Assembly (NCBI GenBank): GCA_018666235.1
Contig: JABJAB010000095.1
Coordinates: 1-64,000 of the forward strand
Direction of reading: 5' to 3'
Length of the DNA stretch: 64,000 nt
From: Ilumatobacter sp.
GTDB lineage: Bacteria; Actinomycetota; Acidimicrobiia; Acidimicrobiales; Ilumatobacteraceae
The notes beneath the pieces were generated by a model. That model made no database searches. It was not told the DNA's origin and saw nothing but the letters and a program-made list of their open reading frames with translations. Position numbers and translations under genes: made by a program. Below are positions 1 to 7,187 of this stretch, piece by piece; the stretch's first letter is position 1; every line of letters starts with the position of its first letter.

Positions 1-89
1 AACGAGGTGACCTCAGCCCCGGCGGTCGAGGCGGCATCAAGAAAGCGTCGACGTGCGACGGCGTAGGTCTGGTCGAGGAGACGGGTCAT
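1..89 (-). CDS. DUF2817-family (M14-like) protein, N-terminal fragment
   Basis: Only the first 29 codons are inside the window; the gene continues past the left edge. The peptide begins MTRLLDQTYAVARRRFLDA and continues AASTAGAEVTS, which resembles the start of DUF2817 proteins, a family related to M14 zinc carboxypeptidases and succinylglutamate desuccinylases. The zinc ligands would lie outside the window, so activity cannot be judged. The ATG at 87-89 follows the DsbA-like gene on the same strand by about 30 nt, so the two may be cotranscribed. The assignment rests on a short stretch of recalled family similarity. Confidence 0.5.
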   Translation of the reverse strand, partial: MTRLLDQTYAVARRRFLDAASTAGAEVTS

Positions 90-118
90 CTGCAGATGCT
101 TTCAGATCGAGCTGGCGA

Positions 119-748
119 CTACTGACCTTCGCTGAGAAGTTGTTCGAGCACCCGGATATATGTGGCGGTGTCCTGTGCGCCTGGTATCGAGACCCTGTCG
201 TCGACGACGATGGTCGGTACCGCGTTGATACCGAGCCGAACTGCGTCGTCGTGGTCCCTGATCACTGCGGCTCCGAGTGCCTGTTCACGCGCCCGATACT
301 CAGTGGCGAACTCGACTGGATCAAGGCCGCAGTCGCCCGCGAGCGACGCGATCACACCGCTGTCTGAAATGGTGCGGTTGTCAGCGAAGTACGCCTTGAA
401 CATGGCGCGGTGAAATGCTTCTTCGACGTCCGGACCATAGGTGGCGGTAAGTTTGGAAGCCGCAAGTGCTGGCAAGCTGTGGCTGGGATGCTCGTGTTCT
501 GATGCCCACGGTGCAGTGACTTCCAGTCGGGCGTCCGCTTCGGGCATTCGGGTCCAGTTCCGCGTGTAGGCAATGAATTCTTCGCGGGTCTTCCGGCCCG
601 TTTCAGTCGAGCGGAGCATGAATGATTTCCACTCGATGACGATTCGGTCGCCAAAGTGTTCTTGCACATCGTCGAGGCGCACGGCCGCGACACAGCATAA
701 GGGTCAAAGGAAGTCGGAGTCGACGGTGAGTCGCAGTGGTTCTGTCAT
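119..748 (-). CDS. DsbA/FrnE-family thiol oxidoreductase, candidate selenoprotein (UGA at codon 15)
   Basis: Thioredoxin-fold DSBA family protein of 209 aa if the internal TGA is read through. From the ATG at 746-748 the frame reads MTEPLRLTVDSDFL, then TGA (704-706), then PLCCVAAVRLDD and onward without a break to 119. In this family the same position is the first cysteine of the C-P-x-C redox motif (usually CPWC), so the product would carry U15-P-L-C18. The rest is intact and family-typical, including the cis-proline segment NAVPTIVV near residue 174. A short hairpin lies 12 nt after the TGA. Without readthrough, only a GTG at 682 could start a protein, and it would lack the active site and first strand. 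Seen: frame, TGA position, hairpin. Inferred: selenocysteine insertion. The alternative is a single TGC-to-TGA nonsense change or sequencing error. No sel genes are in the window. Confidence 0.7.
671..691 (-). promoter_or_regulatory. SECIS-like hairpin downstream of the in-frame UGA
   Basis: In the mRNA, counting from the base after UGA, bases 13-16 (GUCG) pair with 30-33 (CGAC) and bases 18-20 (GGC) pair with 26-28 (GCC), with one C/U mismatch between the helices. The apical loop is CGUGC. Bacterial SECIS elements are small hairpins just 3' of the UGA, with the loop about 16-37 nt away and a G among its first two bases. Here the loop starts 21 nt after the UGA and its second base is G, so the geometry fits. 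The stem is short and GC-rich sequence forms such hairpins easily, so this supports rather than proves the Sec reading. Confidence 0.45.
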
Positions 749-751
749 TGC

Positions 752-850
752 TCAGGTCCGGACAGGGATGACTTCGAACTGTCCGCCGACCTTGCCGTCG
801 CTGGCTCGAAACTGTTCGATGACCTGTTTGTGGATTTCTCGCCAATCCAT
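752..850 (-). pseudogene. 5' remnant of an F420-dependent nitroreductase-like (DDN family) gene
   Basis: A 32-codon frame starts at the ATG 848-850 with MDWREIHKQVIEQFR and continues to KVGGQFE before six unrelated residues and a TGA. The N-(R/K)-x-V-I-E-x-F-R...G-x-V-G-G-x-F-E pattern is the characteristic start of deazaflavin(F420)-dependent nitroreductase (Ddn) family proteins, which are about 130-150 aa long. All downstream family sequence is missing and the DsbA-like gene begins 3 nt after the stop. It is best read as a deletion remnant left next to the DsbA-like gene. It could still act as a short upstream ORF coupling translation. Confidence 0.5.
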
Positions 851-1103
851 GATTCAGCTTTCAGTTGCTGAAATTGTCGTTGGAGTTGTTGCCGGATTCG
901 AATTGCTTGAACGTGATCACGGCAAGACACAGCCGCAGCGTTGAGGGGCGCCGAGGAATGGAGCCGCGGCAGCGGGTGGGGCGTGTGCTGATCGTACTGA
1001 CCTGGCCCCGGCTCGGTTCAACGAACACGTCAAGGCGCCCTCGGCGACACCTGACTCGAAGGCGTTCAACAACCGAGGGGTCCGGTCGGCCAAGATAGAG
1101 GAG

Positions 1104-2633
1104 ATGCAGGTCGCGCCCAAGAGTTCGACAACAGCCGGACAGGAGCACCGTGCCCCGCTCCGTCGACGCATCCGACACGTCCTGCTCGGTGACGGCCCGA
1201 TCATTCCCCTTGCGGTATCGCACGGATTGTCGGGCTCTGCCGACGCGTTCGTCACAGTCAGCCTCGCCGGATCATTGTTCTTCAACATCAGCCCAGACGC
1301 ATCGCGACAGCAGGTGCTGCTGTACCTCCTGGTGACGATGGCGCCGCTTGCGGTATTGGCACCGCTCGTCGGGCCCGCCGTCGACCGATTCCGACGCTCG
1401 CAACGTTTCGTCGCGTCGATCTTCTATCTGCTGCGTGCCGTCAGTTGCTTGGCAATGGTCAGCTTCCTCCTCGATCTGACCTTCTATCCACTCGCGCTCA
1501 TTTTGCTGATCGCGAGCAAGGCCTCAGGCGTGGTCAAACAGACGCTGGTACAGCAGTTGGTCGACGACCCTGACGAACTGGTGGCAACCAACGCGCGGCT
1601 GGCGCGCTTGGCGAGCATCACCGCCGCCATTGGCGCTGGCGTCGCCGCCGCGTTACTGACGGTCAGCGGACCAGGCTGGACGCTTCGCATCGGTGCAGTG
1701 CTGTTTGCCCTCGCTTCGTTCATTGTCCTGCGGGTCCGAACACCGAAACATGTCATCGTCGCCACCGATGACGTCGAATATGCCGAGACTCACCTTCCCG
1801 TGGTGTTCGTCGCGTCGGTCGGCATGGTCGCGATACGCGCCGCCGTCGGATTCTTCTTGTTCACGCTTGCCTTCACGTTGCGACGCGATAGCCAGCCCGC
1901 GGTCATCTACGGACTCGCAGCCGCGTGTTACGGGTTCGGGGCGTTCGCCGGTCACACCGTCATCAGCCTGCTTCGCCGGCGGTTCAGCGAACAGCAACTC
2001 ATTGGGTTGGCAATCGCTGCGCCGGCGGCGTTCACCGCCGTCGGGATACTCGGCGTGTCAACACCATTGCTACTCGTGATCGCTGCGCTCGTCGGCCTGT
2101 CCACCACGCTCGGCCGCAATGCCTTCGACAGTCTGTTGCAACGACGGGCACCCGAGGCATTACTCGGCCGCGCCGGCGCGCGATATGAGACGCGGTTCCA
2201 GCTCGCCTGGGTCTTCGGAGGCGCGGTCGCCACACCGATCTCCCTCGCCCCAGAGGTGAGCATGATGATCCTCACCGCCATCTATCTCCCAGGTCTCGCA
2301 GTGTTCATTCGGGCGCTGCGCGAAGCGGGCCAGTTCGAAGGAGCGTCAGTCGATGCCTTGGCAGGCGCTCGACAGCGAGTGCTCATGGCGCGCCACGCCT
2401 GGGAGGCAGAGGAATACCGGACCGCCATCATCGACGCATCCGCCGCGGCCGACCTGGCCCAAACGGTGCACGGACCATTCTTGGACGATGACCGAGACCG
2501 CCGCATTCTGCTCGACGAGTTGCGGCGCGCAGCGATCGATCCCAAGCGGCCCGTCTTGCCCGGCGATGCCATTCGTGCGCTGGAAGCCGCCGGTGGCCTA
2601 CTCGACGGAAAACTCCAGGCCGAGGCCTCGTAA
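1104..2633 (+). CDS. Major facilitator superfamily permease with cytoplasmic C-terminal tail
   Basis: Integral membrane transporter of 509 aa. About 10-12 hydrophobic segments run from residue 30 to about 415, with an MFS-like loop after the second to third segments (VGPAVDRFRRSQR). The last ~90 residues are hydrophilic and helical (HAWEAEEYRTAIIDASAAADLAQ), predicted to be a cytoplasmic extension. The substrate cannot be told; the protein resembles the drug/solute MFS_1 group. AGGAG abuts the ATG directly, which is too close for a normal ribosome site, so the start is uncertain by a few codons. The gene stands alone, divergent from the DsbA-like gene across about 250 bp in which I see no other gene. 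Confidence 0.75.
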   Translation: MQVAPKSSTTAGQEHRAPLRRRIRHVLLGDGPIIPLAVSHGLSGSADAFVTVSLAGSLFFNISPDASRQQVLLYLLVTMAPLAVLAPLVGPAVDRFRRSQRFVASIFYLLRAVSCLAMVSFLLDLTFYPLALILLIASKASGVVKQTLVQQLVDDPDELVATNARLARLASITAAIGAGVAAALLTVSGPGWTLRIGAVLFALASFIVLRVRTPKHVIVATDDVEYAETHLPVVFVASVGMVAIRAAVGFFLFTLAFTLRRDSQPAVIYGLAAACYGFGAFAGHTVISLLRRRFSEQQLIGLAIAAPAAFTAVGILGVSTPLLLVIAALVGLSTTLGRNAFDSLLQRRAPEALLGRAGARYETRFQLAWVFGGAVATPISLAPEVSMMILTAIYLPGLAVFIRALREAGQFEGASVDALAGARQRVLMARHAWEAEEYRTAIIDASAAADLAQTVHGPFLDDDRDRRILLDELRRAAIDPKRPVLPGDAIRALEAAGGLLDGKLQAEAS

Positions 2634-2663
2634 GGACATCGACTCGATGATCCGTCGAATCGG

Positions 2664-3191
2664 CTACTCGGCTGCGAGGGTCGCCGATGCAACGGTGGCA
2701 ACGTCGTCGGTGGCCATCACTTCAAGGATCCAAGCGTTGTCGTCGTCGATCGACTGATAGCGCACGATACGGACTTCCACTCTCGCTTGATCGGGTTCGA
2801 AGTCGTCAATCAAGATCATGACTCCATCGTCCTTGACAGGCTGATCTTCGAGCGTCTCATCACGGGCATCGCTGGCATGGTCAGCAAAACGAATCACGGC
2901 GGCGTCGTCGATGTTGGACACGACGTTGGCCTGCACGCGGACATCGACGGTTTCCCCCGAGCTTGCGGCCAGGTAGATGACCGGCGTCTCCACATTCCCG
3001 TCGGCATCGACAACCGGTTCGCTCCGTTCGATTTCCCACCGGACAATCGCGGTGTATCCATTGGTCGGCGTCACGGTGGCCCGCTTGGGTTCGGGGTCAG
3101 ACGTGCAACCGACGAGCGTGAGTGCGGCGGCCGCCGCGACTGCAAAGCCCCGCGCCCCGCGCCTCGGCCCACTGTCGCGATCAAATATCAC
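2664..3191 (-). CDS. Hypothetical secreted lipoprotein
   Basis: Protein of 175 aa with an N-terminal basic region, a hydrophobic stretch (GFAVAAAAALTLVGC) and a lipobox LVGC at about residues 26-29, so it should be lipidated and anchored outside the membrane. The mature part is acidic and beta-rich with no motif I recognise. The GTG start at 3191 is preceded by TAACGT with a 6-nt gap, fitting a leaderless promoter. It is convergent with the MFS gene (30 bp apart). Confidence 0.75.
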   Translation of the reverse strand: MIFDRDSGPRRGARGFAVAAAAALTLVGCTSDPEPKRATVTPTNGYTAIVRWEIERSEPVVDADGNVETPVIYLAASSGETVDVRVQANVVSNIDDAAVIRFADHASDARDETLEDQPVKDDGVMILIDDFEPDQARVEVRIVRYQSIDDDNAWILEVMATDDVATVASATLAAE

Positions 3192-3297
3192 TGCCGCACG
3201 TTAGGCCAAATCTGCAGTCGGATGAAGCAGGCGCCTCCGATCGCCGAGATCGATCGACCAAATCCAAAGATCGAGCCGATGTCGTATACCGACCCGC

Positions 3298-3420
3298 AGC
3301 TAGTCGAGCAGCGATGCCGTCGAGTACACACCGCGGGCACGTTCTGGCGCCTCGGCCCTCATGCGATCGAATTCACCGCGAGTCAAAGTGTCATGCCAGC
3401 TCGTGCGCCGGCCTGAGCAT
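3298..3420 (-). repeat. Repeat copy A: 5'-truncated 3' end of the CxxC gene
   Basis: Read on the minus strand this stretch encodes GRRTSWHDTLTRGEFDR followed by MRAEAPERARGVYSTASLLD and a TAG stop. This closely matches the C-terminus of the intact CxxC protein at 4905-5171. The 5' part of the gene is missing, and so is the hairpin that follows the stop in the other two copies. It lies just downstream of the ABM monooxygenase gene, on the same strand. Confidence 0.7.
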
Positions 3421-3462
3421 TTGCTGCCAGTTAGTCCTTCGGACAGTTGGACCAACTTAAGA

Positions 3463-3756
3463 TCAGACGCCGGTGAGGTCGAAGTACTCAACCTCGAGCG
3501 GCGACTCCAACATTTCTTCCAGCAACTCTCCGAGCCCATTGTCTAGACGCCATCCGACATAGGCCTGATGGTGTTCAACCGAGTCCCACGTTTCGTAGAG
3601 GAGAACAGTGCTCGAATCCGGGGAACTCAGGGTTTCGACGGCTTGGCAGCCTTCGTAGGCCCTGGTCTTGACGAGGCCATCTTCGCCGGCAAGCCAATCA
3701 ATCCAGTCTTGTTTCTTATCTTCCTGGCACCTGAATGTGGCGATAGCGATGATCAT
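3463..3756 (-). CDS. Antibiotic biosynthesis monooxygenase (ABM) domain protein
   Basis: Small 97-aa protein with the layout of ABM/quinol monooxygenase-like dimeric alpha-beta barrels: an N-terminal strand (MIIAIATFRCQEDKKQDW), a central strand and helix with YETWDSVEHHQAYVGW, and a C-terminal strand (LEVEYFDLTGV). Such proteins act as homodimers on small aromatic substrates or as heme- or quinol-related oxygenases; the substrate here is unknown. AAAGGA sits 7 nt before the ATG. The gene is enclosed between repeat copies A and B, in the same orientation as both. Confidence 0.75.
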   Translation of the reverse strand: MIIAIATFRCQEDKKQDWIDWLAGEDGLVKTRAYEGCQAVETLSSPDSSTVLLYETWDSVEHHQAYVGWRLDNGLGELLEEMLESPLEVEYFDLTGV

Positions 3757-3901
3757 GTCCGGTCCTTTGCAGTGTGGTCTTTCAGCATGAGTGCGTGCCG
3801 TCAGGCTCTGACCTTAATCGTCAGCGTCCTGCCGGGTTTAATCGTACGGCGAGACCTGGCTAGTGGCCCATTTGAGCCAGCAGAAACGGTTGATTGGTAT
3901 T

Positions 3902-4103
3902 GCTGCCGGGTTGGTGGCCCTGTTTCGCTCGCGACCGCGTTCCGTGTTCGCGTCTAAGGCGTCGAAACGCTGCCGCTGGGTACTTGCCCCAGGCGTTTCG
4001 TGGCGCGCGATGTAGCGCGTGCGTTAATCGAGTAGTGATGCTGTCGAGTACACACCGCGGGCACGTTCTGGCGCTTCGGCTCTCAAGCGACTCGAATAGC
4101 GAC
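3902..4103 (-). repeat. Repeat copy B: truncated gene 3' end plus conserved hairpin
   Basis: On the minus strand, the peptide RAEAPERARGVYSTASLLD and a TAA stop (4024) are followed by about 120 bp nearly identical to the sequence after the stop of the intact gene (copy C). This includes a hairpin with arms GCGTTTCG (3993-4000) and CGAAACGC (3963-3970) and an inner CTGGG/CCCAG stem. Similarity weakens past about 4090, where the 3' end of the neighbouring 207-aa gene lies inside the repeat. The stretch 3757-4082 holds no other gene that I can support. Confidence 0.75.
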
Positions 4104-4706
4104 GAGGCCCTCCATACTTCCCGTCGTCGGTGCCGACGGTGCCGACTCGAGTAGTTGGAGAATGGTTGCGTCGGGGAGTGCGGAGCGCGCCGCGTCGATC
4201 TCGTCGAAGGAACCAGCGTTCGCGCACAGGCCGATCGTGAACGGGATTGGCTCGGCCAGGTTGAAGACCGTCTGTGTAATGCCCGAGGATTCGTGTTGGG
4301 CGTCCGCCATCTCGTGGCTCCAGGCAAGCGACGCAGCCCACTGGCGAGGATCAACCTGCCAGGTCGTGACGGCGATGGCACCCGGGGGTTCCCGAAGCGC
4401 ACCGGCGACGTGAGTAACTCGCGCCATGGAATCATTAGCGGGACCGTCAAGGCGCTCGGCGAGGGATCGCTGCGCTGCCATGAAGTCGGCATCGCCGAGG
4501 AGTTGAGCGTTCATCGTCATCAATTCGCTGTGGGTCGAGAACATGTCGGCCACCCACATCCGACCAACCGAGCCGAGCACGACCGTGTACACCGTGGCCT
4601 GCCTGCCCGTGATCGAATTGGCTCTCGCTATCAGATCGATCATCTCCGGGGCGGCTTCGGCGGACTGGCCCGGTTTCACCTGGATGTGGCGATTGAACAT
4701 GAACAT
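4083..4706 (-). CDS. Hypothetical protein, possible alpha-beta barrel fold
   Basis: Intact 207-aa frame with a good ribosome site (AGGAG, 7 nt before the ATG). The start MFMFNRHIQVKPGQ and the alternation of strands with helices suggest two repeats of a dimeric alpha-beta barrel (NIPSNAP/ABM-like), but I recognise no catalytic motif. Its last codons run into repeat copy B. Like the ABM gene, it forms one gene of a repeat-flanked unit, so it may have arrived as a mobile unit. Confidence 0.6.
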   Translation of the reverse strand: MFMFNRHIQVKPGQSAEAAPEMIDLIARANSITGRQATVYTVVLGSVGRMWVADMFSTHSELMTMNAQLLGDADFMAAQRSLAERLDGPANDSMARVTHVAGALREPPGAIAVTTWQVDPRQWAASLAWSHEMADAQHESSGITQTVFNLAEPIPFTIGLCANAGSFDEIDAARSALPDATILQLLESAPSAPTTGSMEGLVAIRVA

Positions 4707-4785
4707 GTGTGATCTCCTAGTCGTTGCGGTTGATCATTGAAGAGTAATACACGGGGATTGACCGTTCGACCAGAAAAGCAGTAGC

Positions 4786-5025
4786 TGCCGGTTTCGCAAC
4801 CCAATTCGCTCGCAAACACGTTCTCTGTTCGCGTCTAAGGCGTCGAAACGCTGCCGCTGGGTACTTGCCCCAGGCGTTTCGTGGCGCGCGATCTAGCGCG
4901 AGCGTTAATCGAGGAGTGAGGCCGTCGAGTACACGCCGCGCCGTTGTTCTGGAGCCTCGGCTCGGATGCGATCGAATTCGCCTCGCGTCATCGTGTCATG
5001 CCAGGTAGTGCGTCGGCCCGCACAC
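4786..5025 (-). repeat. Repeat copy C: intact gene 3' half plus conserved hairpin
   Basis: This copy covers the last ~40 codons of the CxxC gene and about 120 bp after its stop. The hairpin arms are 4874-4881 and 4844-4851, as in copy B. Downstream of the stop, B and C match almost base for base over about 80 bp, whereas the coding part matches copy A better. The order C, B, A descends on one strand with stop-to-stop distances of 881 and 724 bp, each interval holding one ORF. Confidence 0.75.
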
Positions 5026-5171
5026 CCGCTGCCCGAGGGGACATTCTTAGGTGTGCGAGCCCGACGATACGCCCGCTGATAGGCGCGATTTGTTTCCACG
5101 CACTCGCTACATCGACACCGATGTGGTGGCTGATAGCGGGCACGCGAGCCATGTGGTGGAGTGACTGCCAC
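4905..5171 (-). CDS. Small CxxC zinc-binding-like protein, actinophage-type
   Basis: Protein of 88 aa from a GTG start. The N-terminal half, HGSRARYQPPHRCRCSEC followed by NRAYQRAYRRAR, matches a motif common in small proteins of actinobacteriophages and integrated elements: H-G-x-R-x-R-Y, then C-x-C-x2-C and a basic Tyr/Arg helix. The function is unknown; nucleic-acid binding is a guess from the basic helix and cysteines. The C-terminal ~40 residues are the part duplicated at 3298 and 4024. The 177 bp upstream toward tRNA-Ala carry no gene that I can support, only C-rich direct repeats (TTCCCCCCA twice) and a 7-bp inverted repeat. Confidence 0.6.
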   Translation of the reverse strand: MAVTPPHGSRARYQPPHRCRCSECVETNRAYQRAYRRARTPKNVPSGSGCAGRRTTWHDTMTRGEFDRIRAEAPEQRRGVYSTASLLD

Positions 5172-5316
5172 CCCCTTATTCTGCCGTAATCAGAATCAAG
5201 TTCCCCCCAGTTCCCCCCACTCGCAGAATTGGCGTGTCGAGCTGGGCCAGGAAAGTTGGCGCAGTCCGTCAACGGCCCAGAGCAAAACCCTTGCAAACAT
5301 TGGGCCAAACAGCAAA

Positions 5317-5344
5317 GAACCCCTCGGCGTGGACCGAAGGGTTC
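5317..5344 (-). terminator. Rho-independent terminator after tRNA-Ala
   Basis: On the minus strand an 11-bp imperfect stem (GAACCCTTCGG with CCGAGGGGTTC, one A/C mismatch) closes a 6-nt loop and is followed by TTTGCTGTTT. It begins 4 nt after the tRNA-Ala gene, the usual place for a tRNA terminator. Confidence 0.75.
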
Positions 5345-5348
5345 TCCG

Positions 5349-5421
5349 TGGAGCCTAGGGGAATTGAACCCCTGACCTCTTCCATGCCATGGAAGCGCTC
5401 TACCAACTGAGCTAAGGCCCC
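5349..5421 (-). tRNA. tRNA-Ala (GGC anticodon)
   Basis: Full cloverleaf of 73 nt. The acceptor stem GGGGCCT pairs with AGGCTCC (one G-U), the D-arm is GCTC...GAGC, the anticodon stem CTTCC/GGAAG encloses loop ATGGCAT with anticodon GGC, and the T-arm is AGGGG TTCAATT CCCCT. The discriminator is A and CCA is not encoded. tRNA genes are frequent integration sites, which fits the mobile-looking units just downstream, although I find no duplicated tRNA 3' end among them. Confidence 0.95.
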
Positions 5422-5512
5422 GCATTGCTGCGGGCGATGACGATAGCGCCCACCACACTTGGTTCAAACGGCCAGCCTCAATCGACCAGCATCCGCTGCA
5501 GCTGGCTGGCGG

Positions 5513-5899
5513 TCACCGCTCCCAGTCGACTTTGGGGACGTCGAGATACAACCGCTCGATCTCGTAGAACTCGCGCTGTTCCTCGTGAAAGACGTGCACG
5601 ATCACATCGCCGTAGTCGATCAGGATCCACTGCTGCTGATCGCGGCCCTCGTGGCGAACTGGACCGCGACCGAGCTCGCGCTTCACGGTCCATTCGATTT
5701 CGTCGGCGACGGTGCGCACGAGGCGCGGGTTCGAGGCACTGCAGACGACGAAGTAGCCGGCGATCGCCAGGACTTCCCCAACCTCGAGGATCAAGATGTC
5801 GGTGGCTTTCTTATCGTCGGCCGTCCGCGCCGCGAGCACCGCCAACTGCACATCGGAGTCGTCGTTGGGTTCGGTGTCAGCAATCTGCGGTTCAGCCAT
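5513..5899 (-). CDS. rsfS: Ribosomal silencing factor RsfS
   Basis: RsfS binds uL14 of the large subunit and blocks subunit joining when translation must be reduced. The 128-aa protein shows the family pattern: AARTADDKKATDILILEVGE near residue 25, the strand YFVVCSASNPRLVRTVADEI, and HEGRDQQQWILIDYGDVIVH followed by an FYEIERLY box at about residue 110. I chose the ATG at 5899 because it overlaps the stop of the upstream gene (GATGGCTGA), giving coupled translation. A start 24 nt further upstream is also open. The order nadD, membrane protein, rsfS is typical of actinobacteria. Confidence 0.9.
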   Translation of the reverse strand: MAEPQIADTEPNDDSDVQLAVLAARTADDKKATDILILEVGEVLAIAGYFVVCSASNPRLVRTVADEIEWTVKRELGRGPVRHEGRDQQQWILIDYGDVIVHVFHEEQREFYEIERLYLDVPKVDWER

Positions 5900-7187
5900 C
5901 GGTGTCGACGGTAGCGGCGTCATCGGGAGTCGATGCGTTCGGTTCCACGACCTCGACGGCTACAGCTTGCGCCGCCTGTGCGTCGAGATAGCTCGTTCCG
6001 AGCCGGACAACAACGTCGATGCTGTCGATGAGTTCCTTGGCGAGGACCACTTCGACCTCTCCAAACGTCGGCGGCCCGAGCTCTTCCATCGCCGCGAAAA
6101 TTTCCTCGCTCGCCGCCTCAATCCGAGTGACCAGCGGCGCTCCATCTGGACTCGGAGTGGCATCAACCGAGACCACATTGCCATCGAGAAACAACAGCGT
6201 GGCGATCGCTTCGAGGGCAATCTCCTGGCGCGAAGCCAGGCCGGAATCGGACGCCGCGAGCTGCGCCGCCGTGATCGGAATTTCGAGCCGGAACACCGGG
6301 CCGGGATTCGGCGCTGAAACCCGGGCGGGCGAGATCTGCGCGAACACGAGCACGACATCGCGTCGATCGAGCACGACGAAACTGTCGCTTCCAACGAAAG
6401 CCGGCGGAATGATCTGGAGGTCACGGACTTGGACGGGCCCGCTCCACAGTCGGGCGAAAAGTTCATCAACCGTGGCCGACTCTGTTGGCCGGCCGTCACC
6501 GTCAAGGGTGACGGGGGCCGAGCTGTTGACAGGAGCGCTGTCGGCAACTCCGGTCCACAGAGCCACGTCAATGGCGTGCTGCGTGCGCTCATCTGCGCCA
6601 GCCTCGGTCGCCGTCAGCGCCGCCGCCAGGAGCGGACCATCGAGCCGCTGCTCACCGGCGCCAACGACCACCCGAGCCCCCTGATCATCCGAATCGATGA
6701 CATCCACACCAACGTCGACGGTCACGGGGATGGTCGGTTCAAGAAGTTCAGTCAGACGATTGGCACCAACGATCTCACCGAACTGCAAGGTGACCGCAAC
6801 GGTTGCCTCAACCTGTTGGAAAAAACTGGACGGGTCGGCCGAATTCAGCTCACGATTGAGCGGCCGGCGAACCTCGCCGAACAAGGCGGTCGAATCGGCC
6901 GTGACCGGGATCGTGACGATCGTGCCGCCCTGACCGGCGGGCAAGAGGGTCGCCACGATGAGCGAGGTCAGACGATTGTCGTCATCGACAACAGCCAGGG
7001 CTGCATTGTCCGTCGCTGGCAGCGAGAGAACCGGCCGCGAGTCGACTGCGGCCACCTCACCTTCGGTGGAATTCAGGACAGCGTTCGCCCCAACCGCAGT
7101 GAGCCCAGCCGCAGAGACAATGAGAACGGCAGCGACAACGGCACCGATCAGCGTGCGGCGCCGTCGCTCGTCGGCACGGGCGGTCAC
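5892..7187 (-). CDS. Membrane-anchored extracytoplasmic protein, LytR-CpsA-Psr-like
   Basis: Protein of 431 aa with one N-terminal transmembrane helix (residues 13-35, LIGAVVAAVLIVSAAGLTAV) and a large acidic extracytoplasmic part. The position between nadD and rsfS is one often held by LCP (LytR-CpsA-Psr) proteins, which attach glycopolymers to peptidoglycan. The segment RLTSLIVATLLPAGQGGTIVTIP is reminiscent of an LCP core strand, but the conserved arginine and aspartate cluster of active LCP enzymes is not evident. It is therefore a divergent member or an unrelated anchored protein. It overlaps nadD and rsfS by a few bases, so the three are translationally linked. Confidence 0.6.
   Translation of the reverse strand: MTARADERRRRTLIGAVVAAVLIVSAAGLTAVGANAVLNSTEGEVAAVDSRPVLSLPATDNAALAVVDDDNRLTSLIVATLLPAGQGGTIVTIPVTADSTALFGEVRRPLNRELNSADPSSFFQQVEATVAVTLQFGEIVGANRLTELLEPTIPVTVDVGVDVIDSDDQGARVVVGAGEQRLDGPLLAAALTATEAGADERTQHAIDVALWTGVADSAPVNSSAPVTLDGDGRPTESATVDELFARLWSGPVQVRDLQIIPPAFVGSDSFVVLDRRDVVLVFAQISPARVSAPNPGPVFRLEIPITAAQLAASDSGLASRQEIALEAIATLLFLDGNVVSVDATPSPDGAPLVTRIEAASEEIFAAMEELGPPTFGEVEVVLAKELIDSIDVVVRLGTSYLDAQAAQAVAVEVVEPNASTPDDAATVDTDG

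Noticed and set aside
752..754. Second selenocysteine codon (TGA of the nitroreductase remnant)
   Set aside because: The sequence after it is the ATG of the DsbA-like gene, and no family position there holds cysteine; it is a normal stop.
3950..4905. Integron attC sites
   Set aside because: The units look cassette-like, but the repeat ends (GTCTAAG, GTTAATC) do not fit the paired RYYYAAC/GTTRRRY core sites and no intI gene is visible, so I do not call an integron.
5349..5421. Prophage or ICE attachment at tRNA-Ala
   Set aside because: No second copy of the tRNA 3' end and no integrase in the window, despite phage-like genes nearby.
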